From NCBI RefSeq assembly GCF_000282655.1, contig NZ_AKIV01000039.1:124001-188000 (forward strand): a DNA stretch of 64,000 bases, given 5' to 3'. Made by a program: the position numbers and the translations under genes. Positions 1-8,382 of the stretch are shown in pieces. How positions within the stretch are numbered: position 1 is the stretch's first letter; each line of letters begins with the position of its first letter. This DNA is from Polaromonas sp. CF318 (lineage in GTDB: Bacteria; Pseudomonadota; Gammaproteobacteria; Burkholderiales; Burkholderiaceae_C). A model generated the notes under the pieces. The model did not search any database and was not told the DNA's origin. It worked only from the letters and a program-made list of their open reading frames with translations.

Positions 1-198
1 ACGCTGAACACCACGGCCGGCGCCGGCGGCGCGACGCAGATGACGACGGGATCGGCCCAGCCCGATTACGGCAACATGGCTGTGCCTAGCGTGTGGCGTA
101 CGAATCGGACGCAGGCTGCGGCGAAGGTGGATGCTTTGGCATCGGGTGGGATGGACGACTTCGAGATCCCTGCCTTCCTCCGCAAACAAGCCGACTAA
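1..198 (+). CDS. ftsZ: Cell division protein FtsZ, C-terminal fragment
   Basis: The frame is open from the first base and ends at TAA 196-198, giving the last 65 residues of a protein cut by the window edge. The final residues, DDFEIPAFLRKQAD, match the conserved FtsZ C-terminal peptide that binds FtsA and ZipA. The preceding Gly/Ala/Thr-rich stretch is the usual variable linker. The neighbouring downstream lpxC fits the division/cell-wall cluster order ftsQ-ftsA-ftsZ-lpxC of Betaproteobacteria. The GTPase domain lies outside the window. The stop codon falls inside the left arm of a palindromic element (193-316). Confidence 0.93.
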   Translation, partial: TLNTTAGAGGATQMTTGSAQPDYGNMAVPSVWRTNRTQAAAKVDALASGGMDDFEIPAFLRKQAD

Positions 199-316
199 TC
201 GATGTAAAGCTACTGCGCGGGCCGATCTTGCGCTTGCGGTGCTTGCCGTACCTGGGTACGGCTCCGCTCCTCAGCGCAACCTCGACCCGCTCGCTACGCT
301 TTCCATTCGATTAGTC
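193..316. repeat. MITE-like palindromic element between ftsZ and lpxC
   Basis: The arms GACTAATCGATGTAAAGC (193-210) and GCTTTCCATTCGATTAGTC (298-316) are near-perfect inverted repeats. Between them lies a perfect 8-bp hairpin, GCCGTACC (245-252) and GGTACGGC (255-262), with a 2-nt loop. There is no coding capacity. The layout (terminal inverted repeats, central hairpin, about 124 bp) is that of a miniature non-autonomous element. It starts inside the last codons of ftsZ. It might also act as the ftsZ transcript end, although there is no U-run. Confidence 0.6.
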
Positions 317-442
317 TCGTTTGGGTAGTGGCGCGGGCGCTCGTCGCTGGGCTCGCCGGGCCGGGCCCAATGCACTCTCCCTATGCCCGGCATTGCTATC
401 CCCTACCCTTGAAATGGCCTTGCGCCAACTAAAATAGACAGC

Positions 443-1366
443 ATGCTTGCCCAAAGAACCCTTAAATCCCTGACCAAAGCCGTGGGCGTGGGCCTGCATA
501 GCGGGCAGCGGGTGGAATTGACCTTGCGCCCCGCGGCGCCGGATACGGGCATTGTGTTTCGCCGCGTCGATCTGCCGCAGCCGGTGGACATTGCGATTTC
601 GGCGCAGTCGGTGACGGATACGCGGCTGGCATCGACGATTTCCAGCGGCAGCGCCAAGGTGCACACGGTGGAGCATCTGATGTCGGCCTGCGCGGGCCTG
701 GGCATTGACAACCTCTACGTCGACATCACGGCCGAAGAAGTGCCCATCCTGGATGGCTCGGCTTCGTCCTTTGTATTTTTGCTGCAGTCGGCCGGCATCG
801 AGTTGCAGGCCGCGCCCAAGCGTTTTATCCGTGTGATCAAGCCGGTGGAAGTGCGCGAAGGCGAGGGCGCCAGCACCAAGTGGGCACGCCTGTCGCCTTA
901 TGAAGGCTACAAGCTCAGTTTTGAAATTGATTTCGACCACCCGGCGGTGGACTCCACCGGCCAGCGCGTGGAATTCGACATGGGCTCGGGCGCCTACTCG
1001 CGCGACATCGCGCGGGCCCGCACCTTCGGCTTCACCAAGGACGTGGAGATGATGCGCGCCAACGGCCTGGCCCTGGGCGGCGGGCTGGACAACGCCATCG
1101 TGATGGACGACTACAAGGTGCTCAACAGCGACGGCCTGCGCTACAACGACGAGTTCGTGAAGCACAAGATCCTCGACGCCATGGGCGACCTGTACCTGCT
1201 GGGCAAACCGCTGCTGGCCGCCTACAGCGCGTTCCGCTCCGGCCATGCGATGAACAACAAGCTGCTGCGCGAGCTGCTGGCGCACAAGGACGCCTACGAA
1301 GTTGTCACCTTTGAAGACGAGAAAAAAGCACCCCGGGGTTTCGCCACACTGGCGCGCGCCTGGTAG
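443..1366 (+). CDS. lpxC: UDP-3-O-acyl-N-acetylglucosamine deacetylase LpxC
   Basis: LpxC catalyses the committed step of lipid A synthesis, zinc-dependent deacetylation of UDP-3-O-acyl-GlcNAc in the cytosol. The 307-residue length is normal. The catalytic/zinc segment HTVEHLMSA places Glu77 and His78; the other expected zinc ligands His241 and Asp245 lie in [10 protein letters not shown], and the catalytic His268 lies in FRSGHAMNN. The start follows an AT-rich stretch about 20 nt upstream. Its position directly after ftsZ is the standard arrangement. In enterics the protein is turned over by FtsH; I cannot see that here. Confidence 0.97.
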   Translation: MLAQRTLKSLTKAVGVGLHSGQRVELTLRPAAPDTGIVFRRVDLPQPVDIAISAQSVTDTRLASTISSGSAKVHTVEHLMSACAGLGIDNLYVDITAEEVPILDGSASSFVFLLQSAGIELQAAPKRFIRVIKPVEVREGEGASTKWARLSPYEGYKLSFEIDFDHPAVDSTGQRVEFDMGSGAYSRDIARARTFGFTKDVEMMRANGLALGGGLDNAIVMDDYKVLNSDGLRYNDEFVKHKILDAMGDLYLLGKPLLAAYSAFRSGHAMNNKLLRELLAHKDAYEVVTFEDEKKAPRGFATLARAW

Positions 1367-1390
1367 GGGCAGCACAGCCCGGGGCCGTCC

Positions 1391-1567
1391 ATGCTGCTGT
1401 TCCGCTGGCTCATCCTGCTGTTCTTGCTGGCCGCCGTGGTGGCCTTCATGTTTTACGCGGGCACCGGGCAGGCGCGCTACAAGCGCTTCGGGCTCATCAT
1501 CCTCAAGTGGACGCTGATTGCCGCTTTCGGTTTTTTCGCGGTGCTGGTGCTTGAGCGCATCGCGTAG
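1391..1567 (+). CDS. Small two-helix membrane protein (58 aa), unknown function
   Basis: A 58-residue frame starts at ATG 1391, 24 bp after the lpxC stop, on the same strand. It begins MLLFRWLILLFLLAAVVAF and has two hydrophobic helices (about residues 3-22 and 36-54) separated by a short polar, positively charged turn (GQARYKRFG). This predicts a small inner-membrane protein with two spans. The conservative hydrophobic/basic layout and tight spacing to lpxC argue that it is real. I do not recognise a named family and assign no function. Confidence 0.7.
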   Translation: MLLFRWLILLFLLAAVVAFMFYAGTGQARYKRFGLIILKWTLIAAFGFFAVLVLERIA

Positions 1568-1576
1568 CGCAACCCT

Positions 1577-2125
1577 TCAGCGGCTGCGCCCGCCGCGGTA
1601 ATTTCCCGTCATCTTTGCGCCCGTGCCGCCGGCCTGGGCCAACCGGGCCATGGCGCTGCCCACATGGGCATGGGTGATGGCCAGGCCCAGCGCGTCGGCC
1701 GCGTCCTTGCCGGGCAGCGAAGGCAGCTTGAGCAGGCGCATCACCATTTCCTGCACCTCGGCCTTGCCGGCCTTGCCGTAGCCGGCCACGGCTTTCTTGA
1801 GCTGCAAGGCGGTGTATTCGGCCACGGACAATTCGCGCGAGACCAGTGCGGTGATGCAGGCGCCGCGCGCCTGGCCCAGCAGCAGGGTGGCCTGCGGGTT
1901 GACGTTGACAAAAATGATTTCGACCGAAGCCGCGTCGGGCTGGTAGCGCTCCACCACCTCGCACACGCCCTCGAACAGCACCTTGAGCCGGCCGGGCAGG
2001 TCGGCGCGCTCCAGGTGGGTGGTCTTGATGGTGCCGCTGGCCACGTATCGAAGCTGGGGCCCGTCCACGTCGACCACGCCGAAGCCGGAGGTCTGAAGGC
2101 CTGGGTCTATGCCTAGGATGCGCAT
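1577..2125 (-). CDS. ruvC: Holliday junction resolvase RuvC
   Basis: RuvC cuts Holliday junctions together with the RuvAB branch-migration motor. The 182-residue protein starts at [14 protein letters not shown]. The four acidic catalytic residues of the RNase H-like fold are present: Asp7, Glu69 (in SVEIIF), Asp141 and Asp144 (in [10 protein letters not shown]). A longer upstream frame exists but is not family-like, so I use the ATG at 2125. ruvA and ruvB are not next to it in the window. It converges on the small membrane gene at 1391-1567. Confidence 0.95.
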   Translation of the reverse strand: MRILGIDPGLQTSGFGVVDVDGPQLRYVASGTIKTTHLERADLPGRLKVLFEGVCEVVERYQPDAASVEIIFVNVNPQATLLLGQARGACITALVSRELSVAEYTALQLKKAVAGYGKAGKAEVQEMVMRLLKLPSLPGKDAADALGLAITHAHVGSAMARLAQAGGTGAKMTGNYRGGRSR

Positions 2126-2139
2126 GGCAACGGCCGGGC

Positions 2140-3120
2140 CTAGAGGCCGAAATACCAGCGGACCGAATGGAAGAAGATGGGCGCGCCGAAGCACAGCGCA
2201 TCGACCCGGTCCAGCAGGCCGCTGGCGCCTGTCACACCCACGCCGCGTTTGCCCCAGTTGGGAATGCCGCGGTCGCGCTTGAGGGCTTTCATCACGAGGT
2301 GGCCCAGCGAGCCCGATACGCAGGCGATAAAGGCCATGGCCACGGCCTGGGCCGGCTTGAAGGGCGTGAGGCCCGCGAGCAGGCCGCCCAGCAGGCTGGC
2401 CGCCACGACGGCGATCAGCCAGCTGGTCCAGTTGAAGCTCTTGCTCACATTGGGCGCGCTGGGCGGGCGTTGCAGCCTGCGGCCGACCAGGTATTCCACG
2501 ATCATGCAGCTTTGCACCACGAACACGAGGAAAAACACCAGGAAGGCGTTCTTGCCTTCATAGTTGGGAAACTTCAGCAGCATCAGGGCCGGCACGTGGC
2601 TGATGCCGTAGACGCAGACCATGATGCCCCACTGCAGCTTGGCGTTGCGCTCCAGGAAGCGCTGCGGGTCGTCGGCCAGCGCGCTGACCACCGGAATCGC
2701 CAGGAAGACGTAGACGGGGATGAACACGGTGACCAGGTCGAAACGCCGCGTGATGACCAGCGCGAACTGCACCGGCAGCACCACGAAGAAGGCCAGCACC
2801 AGGCTGCGGTGGTCGCCCTGGCGTGTGGGCGAGAGCGTGATGAACTCGCGCAGCGCGAAGAACGCGACCAGCCCGAACAGCACGGTGGCCACGGTCTCGC
2901 CCAGCGTCCAGCCTATCCAGAACACCGTGGACATCAGCCAGGAGGTACGCAGGACGCCGTTGAATTCCTTGAGCTTCTGGCTGTGCAGGTCGTCCTCATG
3001 GGTGTCCTTGAGCGACATCACGAAGGCGGCCACGCTGATGGCGGCCAGGATGCCGAAGACCAGCACGAACAGCAGGCCGACCTGCTGCGAGGGTGAGAGG
3101 TTGCGCAGAAAGGTATTCAT
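2140..3120 (-). CDS. Phosphatidate cytidylyltransferase family protein (CdsA-like)
   Basis: This 326-residue polytopic protein has about eight hydrophobic segments. Its C-terminal signature region, [15 protein letters not shown] followed by [11 protein letters not shown], corresponds to the CDP-diglyceride synthetase signature. The canonical HGG before the DR-x-D motif reads ASG here, so it may be a paralogue rather than the main CdsA (in Betaproteobacteria cdsA usually sits with frr, uppS and dxr). The start codon overlaps the plsC-like stop by one base, indicating a phospholipid-synthesis operon with that acyltransferase. Substrate is expected to be phosphatidate and CTP at the inner membrane. 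Confidence 0.85.
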   Translation of the reverse strand: MNTFLRNLSPSQQVGLLFVLVFGILAAISVAAFVMSLKDTHEDDLHSQKLKEFNGVLRTSWLMSTVFWIGWTLGETVATVLFGLVAFFALREFITLSPTRQGDHRSLVLAFFVVLPVQFALVITRRFDLVTVFIPVYVFLAIPVVSALADDPQRFLERNAKLQWGIMVCVYGISHVPALMLLKFPNYEGKNAFLVFFLVFVVQSCMIVEYLVGRRLQRPPSAPNVSKSFNWTSWLIAVVAASLLGGLLAGLTPFKPAQAVAMAFIACVSGSLGHLVMKALKRDRGIPNWGKRGVGVTGASGLLDRVDALCFGAPIFFHSVRWYFGL

Positions 3121-3752
3121 CAGGAATCCCGCAGGTCCATCACGGCCTGGCGCGCGCGGGCCAGGAATTCGCCGCGGTCTTCACCATCGCCCAGGGCAAT
3201 CGGCGCGCCGAAGGTGACCGAGCACAGGATGGGGACCGGCACGACCTCGCCCTTGGGCATGACGCGCTGCACGTTGTTGATCCAGGCCGGCACCAGCACC
3301 ACGCCGGGGAACTTGAGCGCCAGGTTGTAGAGGCCGGCCTTGAATTTTTGCGGCTCCTCGTGGTTGCCGCGTGTGCCTTCCGGGAACAGGATGATGGAGT
3401 CGCCGTGGGCCAGTGCCTCGACCAGCGGCTCCAGCGGGTCCTGGTCGCCGGTCTTGGCGCGGTCCACATAAATTGCGTTGAACACCGCCGTGGTGATCCA
3501 TTTCTTGAACGGGGTTTTGGTCCAGTAGTCCTTGGCCGCGATGGGCCGCGTGATGCTGCGCAGTTCTTCGGGCAGGGCGGCCCACATCAGCACCAGGTCG
3601 GCGTGGCTCTGGTGGTTGGCGAAATAGATGCGCTGCTCGGCCTTGGGCGGGCAGCCTTGCCAGCGCGCCTGCGCGCCGGTCAGCGTGCGGATCAGGCCCA
3701 GCAGGAACAGGCCCATGAGCTTGGCCAGCAGGGGAGAGAGCTTGTCGTTCAT
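3120..3752 (-). CDS. 1-acyl-sn-glycerol-3-phosphate acyltransferase family protein (PlsC-like)
   Basis: The PlsC-family motifs are visible: the acyltransferase HX4D box in NHQSHADLVLMW, the glycerol-phosphate binding FPEGTRGN box, and a final PAWINN-type segment. Length from MNDKLSPLLAK is 210 residues, normal for a short AGPAT. It presumably converts lysophosphatidate to phosphatidate, the substrate of the CdsA-like protein encoded next. The two genes share one base (stop/start). The N-terminus carries one hydrophobic segment, consistent with a membrane-associated enzyme. The 105 nt upstream in the same frame are low-complexity and overlap mtgA, so the ATG at 3752 was chosen. Confidence 0.9.
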   Translation of the reverse strand: MNDKLSPLLAKLMGLFLLGLIRTLTGAQARWQGCPPKAEQRIYFANHQSHADLVLMWAALPEELRSITRPIAAKDYWTKTPFKKWITTAVFNAIYVDRAKTGDQDPLEPLVEALAHGDSIILFPEGTRGNHEEPQKFKAGLYNLALKFPGVVLVPAWINNVQRVMPKGEVVPVPILCSVTFGAPIALGDGEDRGEFLARARQAVMDLRDS

Positions 3753-3774
3753 GGGCTGCTTGTCTTTGTGCGCC

Positions 3775-4524
3775 TCAAGGCAGTTCCACGCCGCCCATGC
3801 GGGCCGCGATGGTGCCGGCGCGCGAGGCCAGGTAGCCTGAGCCCGGCCGGGTTTCAAAGTACTTGGGCCGCGGCAGCATCACGGCCAGGCGCGCGGCCTC
3901 GTAGGCGCTCAGCCTGGCCGCGGGCTTGCGGTAGTAATGCTGGGCAGCCGCCTCGGCGCCGAAAATGCCCTCACCCCATTCCACGCTGTTGAGGTAGATC
4001 TCCAGGATGCGCTCCTTGCCCAGCAGCGCTTCCAGCAGCAGGGTCAGCACCAGCTCCTGGCCCTTGCGCAGCAGCGTGCGCTCGCCCGACAAAAACAGGT
4101 TTTTGGCCAGCTGCTGCGTGATGGTGGAGCCGCCCACGATCTTCACGGGTTTGGCTGGCGTGGCCGCCGCTTTGGCGGGCGCCAGCCGGCTGGCCGATTG
4201 CGCGGCGCGCTGTTCGGCCTTGGCATTTTTATCCCAGGCTTTTTCCAGCGCCTCCATGTCCACACCGTCGTGCTCGGCAAAGCTGGCGTCTTCGGAGGCG
4301 ATGACCGCGCGCTTGAGGTTGTCGGGCAGCTCGCTGTAGGGCACCCATTGCTGCCGCCACTTCAGGGTGCCGGTATTGCGCGCGACCAGGTAGGCTTCCG
4401 AGCGCTGGAAGGCGGTGGACTCCGGGTCCACCACGACCATCACGGCGATGCGCGCCACAAAAAAAAGCTGCAAGGCCAGGCCGGCCAGCAGGCCCAGGCC
4501 GACCAGCCTGAGGAGAGCCTTCAT
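3775..4524 (-). CDS. mtgA: Monofunctional biosynthetic peptidoglycan transglycosylase MtgA
   Basis: This GT51-family glycosyltransferase polymerises lipid II into glycan strands without a transpeptidase domain. The 249-residue protein has one N-terminal membrane anchor (about residues 5-32). The catalytic Glu78 lies in IASEDASFAEHDG, and the second motif GGSTITQQLAKNLFLS follows. Between the two there is an Ala/Lys/Pro-rich insertion of roughly 25 residues (AEQRAAQSASRLAPAKAAA and onward) that I do not expect in enteric MtgA. The start ATG overlaps the aroE stop (ATGA), so the two are co-translated. Confidence 0.94.
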   Translation of the reverse strand: MKALLRLVGLGLLAGLALQLFFVARIAVMVVVDPESTAFQRSEAYLVARNTGTLKWRQQWVPYSELPDNLKRAVIASEDASFAEHDGVDMEALEKAWDKNAKAEQRAAQSASRLAPAKAAATPAKPVKIVGGSTITQQLAKNLFLSGERTLLRKGQELVLTLLLEALLGKERILEIYLNSVEWGEGIFGAEAAAQHYYRKPAARLSAYEAARLAVMLPRPKYFETRPGSGYLASRAGTIAARMGGVELP

Positions 4525-5360
4525 GCCAGCAGAGCCCGCATTTCCCGCAGCACCTGCGCCGAGGGCGGACGCACCTTGCGCCACAGCTCGAAGGCCTCGG
4601 CGGCCTGCTCGACCAGCATGCCCAGGCCGTCGCGCGGCACGGCGCCGTTGTCGCGGGCCCAGGCCATGAAGCCGGCGGCGGCGGGGCCGTACATCATGTC
4701 GCAGGCCAGCGCGCCGGGCTTGAGTACACCGGCGGCGACCGGCACGCCGGCGCCGGCCAGGCTGCTCGCGCTGGCGTTGATGACCACGTCGAAACTGCCT
4801 TGCAAGTCCTGCAGATCTTCCGTGAGAAGTTCTGTTTTTTCGAGCAGGCCTTGCATCGAGGGATGCGCCTTGTGATGCGCCACCAGCGCGTCCGCCTTGG
4901 CCCGCGTGCGGTTGACCAGCACCAGCCGGCGCGGCGCGGCCGCCAGCAGCGGCGCCAGCGCACCGGCGCCCGCGCCGCCCGCGCCTATCAGCAGCACGTC
5001 GCGCCCGGCCAGCGAAACGCCGGCGTTGTTCTGGATATCGTTGACCAGGCCCACGCCGTCGGTGTTGTCGGCATGGACGGCGCTGCCCTGCAGCAGCAAG
5101 GTGTTGGCCGCCTGCGCCAGCTGCGCCCGGTCGCTGCGCGTGGTGGCGGCCTCAAAAGCATCAAGCTTGAAGGGCACGGTGACATTGCAGCCTTTGACGC
5201 CGTCCTGCAGCAGTTGCGCCAGGGTGGCTGCGAAGGATTCCATCGGCACCAGCAGGCGTTCATAGCGCAGGGACTGCCCGGTCAGCTCGGCAAAGCGGGC
5301 GTGGATCAGCGGCGACTTGCTGTGAGCGATCGGGTTGCCCAGGACGTAGTACTGATCCAT
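4521..5360 (-). CDS. aroE: Shikimate dehydrogenase AroE
   Basis: AroE reduces 3-dehydroshikimate to shikimate with NADPH in the aromatic amino acid pathway. Starting at MDQYYVLGNPIAHSKSP, the 279-residue protein shows the shikimate-binding SKSP, the catalytic Lys65 in NVTVPFK, Asp101 in NTDG, and the nucleotide-binding GAGGAGAG (about 127-134). A longer frame upstream lacks family similarity and overlaps the TonB-like gene. It lies 7 bp downstream of that gene and overlaps mtgA, so the run from 6216 down to 2140 is probably one operon. Confidence 0.96.
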   Translation of the reverse strand: MDQYYVLGNPIAHSKSPLIHARFAELTGQSLRYERLLVPMESFAATLAQLLQDGVKGCNVTVPFKLDAFEAATTRSDRAQLAQAANTLLLQGSAVHADNTDGVGLVNDIQNNAGVSLAGRDVLLIGAGGAGAGALAPLLAAAPRRLVLVNRTRAKADALVAHHKAHPSMQGLLEKTELLTEDLQDLQGSFDVVINASASSLAGAGVPVAAGVLKPGALACDMMYGPAAAGFMAWARDNGAVPRDGLGMLVEQAAEAFELWRKVRPPSAQVLREMRALLA

Positions 5361-5367
5361 GGGAACC

Positions 5368-6216
5368 CTAGCGGCTTGTGAGTTTGGTTTCCAGCGTGTC
5401 GTCGCGCGTGAACTTGAAGCGCGACACCACGACGATCTGGTCGGCCTTGCGGCGCATGGCTTCATTGAAGCGGCCGAAAGGCCCGGTGCCGCGCACAATG
5501 CTTTGGGCACGCCGGTCCAGCGTCAGGTTGCCCGAGGTCTGCACCACTTCCGTGTCCAGCACGGTGCCGTCGAAGTTCACGGTGACGATCATGGTGAGCT
5601 CGCCGTACAGTTTTTTGCCCGCCTGTTCGGGGAAGTTGACGGTGCCCCTGTCCTCGATTCTGCGGCGCAGTTCGTCGTAATAGACAGCGTAGACCTCTTC
5701 GCGCGTGGCCGGGCTGATGTAGCGCTTTTTGGGCCGCGCGTTTTCTTCGTTGATGCGGCGCTCGATCTCGGCCAGGATCTTGACCAGCGCCTTGCGTTTC
5801 TCCTCGCGCTCGGCCTGGGCCGGACTGTTGGCGGGCTGGGTCAGGTCGGGCGGCGGCATGGAGGCCAGCTGTTTCTTGATCTGCGCCAGCAGCTGGGTTT
5901 GCTGCTCCTGCAGCGACTCGACCTTGCGCTGCGCGTCTTCAGTGGCGTCGCCAAGCTCCATCAGGGCCGAAGGCGGCAGGGGCGAGGTGGCCCGGCCTTT
6001 TTCGGCCTCGCCGCCGCCGGCCAGCGAGGCTTGCGCGATCGCCTTGGCGAAATCGGGCTTTTCATTGGACTTGGCGTTGACCAGGATCACCTCCAGCGGG
6101 GTGTCCTGGAACACGCGGTTAAAGCGCTCGGGGTCGACAAAACGCACCGTCAGCAGCACCGCGTGCACGGCGATGGACACGCCCAGGGCGATTTGCAGTG
6201 TGCTGGGGGATTTCAC
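5368..6216 (-). CDS. TonB-family energy transducer protein
   Basis: The 282-residue protein has a short cytosolic start, one hydrophobic anchor (about residues 8-25), an immediate DTPLEVILVNAKS segment typical of TonB proteins, a charged coiled-coil/proline region (about 85-175), and a C-terminal TonB domain ending in a VVVSRFKFT strand. Members couple the ExbB-ExbD proton channel to outer-membrane transporters, or act like TolA. No exbB/exbD or receptor gene is nearby; it instead leads the aroE-mtgA run. The central region is Glu/Gln/Arg-rich rather than the classical Pro-Glu/Pro-Lys rod. Confidence 0.85.
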   Translation of the reverse strand: MKSPSTLQIALGVSIAVHAVLLTVRFVDPERFNRVFQDTPLEVILVNAKSNEKPDFAKAIAQASLAGGGEAEKGRATSPLPPSALMELGDATEDAQRKVESLQEQQTQLLAQIKKQLASMPPPDLTQPANSPAQAEREEKRKALVKILAEIERRINEENARPKKRYISPATREEVYAVYYDELRRRIEDRGTVNFPEQAGKKLYGELTMIVTVNFDGTVLDTEVVQTSGNLTLDRRAQSIVRGTGPFGRFNEAMRRKADQIVVVSRFKFTRDDTLETKLTSR

Positions 6217-6253
6217 AGAGGTAGATTATCGGGCTTTATGCGCGAAATCCGGG

Positions 6254-8314
6254 TCAACCAGCCACCGGAGCCGCGGCGGCGGCGTCGGTTTGTGGCTCAT
6301 TGACATCGACCGCGATCGAGATCGGGCCGGCGGCCATCTCGGTCTCGCCGTCGTCCTCACCGAGCGGGTCCGGCGATTCGTCAAGTTCCACGTCCAGCCG
6401 CTCGGTGACCGTGCCCGACACGTCCAGCGTGATCTCGTCGATCTCACCCAGCCGCACGCGCACTTTCGCGCCGCGCGGCAGGCCCTGCGCGCCCACGGCC
6501 GCCAGCACCAGCGGCAGCTCGTCGGCGCGCACCAGGTTGTCCTTGAAGGCGGTGGCCGTCAGCTCGGTGATGCCGTTTTGCTGCAGGTATTTGAGGGTCC
6601 AGTAGCGCTCTATGCCGGCCTGGAAACCGTTGTAGGCGCTATAGGCGGCGTCAAAACCCGAGATGATGGAAAACAGCTCGGCATCCTTGGGTTTGAAGGG
6701 TGCGGCCAGCGCGGCCGTGCGGCCGTGGCGCGCGCAGGCGATGATCTGCCACTGGTTGACCAGGTCGGTGTAGCGGCGCAGCGGCGAGGTGCTCCAGGCA
6801 TAACTCTTGACGCCTATGCCCGCATGCGGCAAGGCCTTGGTGCCCATGCGCACCTTCACGCCCGGCGCCAGGCTGGCCTGGCTGCGGTAGATGCCGGGCA
6901 CGCCGTGCTCGGCCAGCCACTGGCCCCAGGTGCTGTTGGCCAGGATCATGGCCTCGGCCACGATCAGGTCCAGCGGCGCGCCGCGCTGGCGTGTGCTGAT
7001 GCTGACGGCCTCGTCGCCTTGGGGTTCGCCGCCCGTGGGGTTGTCCAGGCGGAAGTTGTAGTCGGGCCGGTTGAAGTTCTCGGGCTTGCCGCGCACGATT
7101 TCGCGCTGCGCCTTCAGGTGTTTGGCCAGCCGGTGCAGGAACGTGAGCTCCACGCCCCATGGCACGCCGGTGGGCGGGCTGCTTTGCGCCGCTTCAAAAA
7201 AAGCTTCGGTAAAAGTGCTGTCCAGCATGTCGTGGCGCAGGTTGCTGGCGATGGGCACCTGTTCGAGCCGCGTGACGCTTTCCTTGATCTCCAGCGTGGC
7301 TTCGTCGAGGGTGAGGTAGAGCGACAGGGCCGGGCAGTTGCGGCCTTCCTGCAGCGTGTAGCTTTTGACGATCTCGTCGGGCAGCATGGTCAGCTTGTAG
7401 CCCGGCATGTAGACGGTGGACAGCCGCGCGCGGCCTACCGCGTCGATGGGGCTGCCGGGCAGCACGGCCAGGCCGGGCGCGGCGATGTGTATGCCCAGGG
7501 TGACAGTGCCGCTGCCCAGGCCCTGCACCGACAGCGCATCGTCGATCTCGGTGGTGGCCGAGTCGTCGATGGAGAAGGCCTTGACGTCGGCCAGCGGCAG
7601 CTCGTCCTTGACCTCGGGCGCCTGCAGCGCCGGAAAGCCCGTGCCCTTGGGAAAGTTCTCGAACAGGAAACGCTTCCAGTGGAACTGGTAGGGCGAGGCG
7701 ATGGCGCCGGCTTTTTGCAGCAGGTCCAGCGGCGCGGTGTGCGTGGCGCGCGAGGCCTCGACCACGGCCTTGTACTCGGCGCTGTTTTTGTCGGGCTTGA
7801 ACAGGATTTTGTAGAGCTGCTCGCGCACCGGTGCCGGGCATTCGCCGCGGCCGAGTTCTTCCGCCCAGGCGGTGATCTGCGCCGCCACCTGTTTTTTCTT
7901 CTCGATGGCGGCCAGCGCCTGCTGCAGGATGTCGGCGGGCGCCTTCTTGAAGCGGCCCTTGCCGGCGCGGCGGAAGTAGTGCGGCGCGTCGTAGAGACGG
8001 AACAGCGCGGCGGCTTGCTGCTCCAGCGTGGCGGGTTTGCCGTCGGCGCTGAAATAGTCGCGGGCCAGGTCGGCAAAGCCGAATTCGCCTTCACCGGCGA
8101 ACTCCCAGGCCAGGTCCAGTTCGATGTCGGTGCTCAGTTTCTGCCCGGCGGCCATGAGTTCGGCGGGCGAGGGCTTCTCGAATTTCAGCAGGGCATTGAC
8201 GCCCTTGACCTTCACGCGCTTGCCCGAGTCGAGCTCGACCTGCAGCGAGGCATCGCTTTCGGACAAAATGCGGCCGGCCAGAAACTTGCCGGCTTCTTCA
8301 AACAATACAAACAA
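6254..8314 (-). CDS. RNase II/R-family exoribonuclease
   Basis: This 686-residue protein has an RNB catalytic domain. The metal-binding segment FSIDDSATTEIDDALSVQ (about 248-264) aligns Asp250, Asp258 and Asp259 with E. coli RNase II Asp201, Asp209 and Asp210, while the position of Asp207 is Glu256. The RNB domain is followed by a short C-terminal S1-like region and a disordered Asp/Glu/Ala tail. It should degrade single-stranded RNA 3'-5'. The start appears to be TTG at 8314, since AAAGGGA lies about 8 nt upstream; a second TTG lies nine bases further in. It is shorter than RNase R and lacks the helix-turn-helix and basic tail. Confidence 0.88.
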   Translation of the reverse strand: MFVLFEEAGKFLAGRILSESDASLQVELDSGKRVKVKGVNALLKFEKPSPAELMAAGQKLSTDIELDLAWEFAGEGEFGFADLARDYFSADGKPATLEQQAAALFRLYDAPHYFRRAGKGRFKKAPADILQQALAAIEKKKQVAAQITAWAEELGRGECPAPVREQLYKILFKPDKNSAEYKAVVEASRATHTAPLDLLQKAGAIASPYQFHWKRFLFENFPKGTGFPALQAPEVKDELPLADVKAFSIDDSATTEIDDALSVQGLGSGTVTLGIHIAAPGLAVLPGSPIDAVGRARLSTVYMPGYKLTMLPDEIVKSYTLQEGRNCPALSLYLTLDEATLEIKESVTRLEQVPIASNLRHDMLDSTFTEAFFEAAQSSPPTGVPWGVELTFLHRLAKHLKAQREIVRGKPENFNRPDYNFRLDNPTGGEPQGDEAVSISTRQRGAPLDLIVAEAMILANSTWGQWLAEHGVPGIYRSQASLAPGVKVRMGTKALPHAGIGVKSYAWSTSPLRRYTDLVNQWQIIACARHGRTAALAAPFKPKDAELFSIISGFDAAYSAYNGFQAGIERYWTLKYLQQNGITELTATAFKDNLVRADELPLVLAAVGAQGLPRGAKVRVRLGEIDEITLDVSGTVTERLDVELDESPDPLGEDDGETEMAAGPISIAVDVNEPQTDAAAAAPVAG

Positions 8315-8382
8315 AACGGGATCCCTTTGGTGTCTTTGATGACTTGCACCTAGTGTAATCAGCCCCCGTTCAGGGCCGGCGT

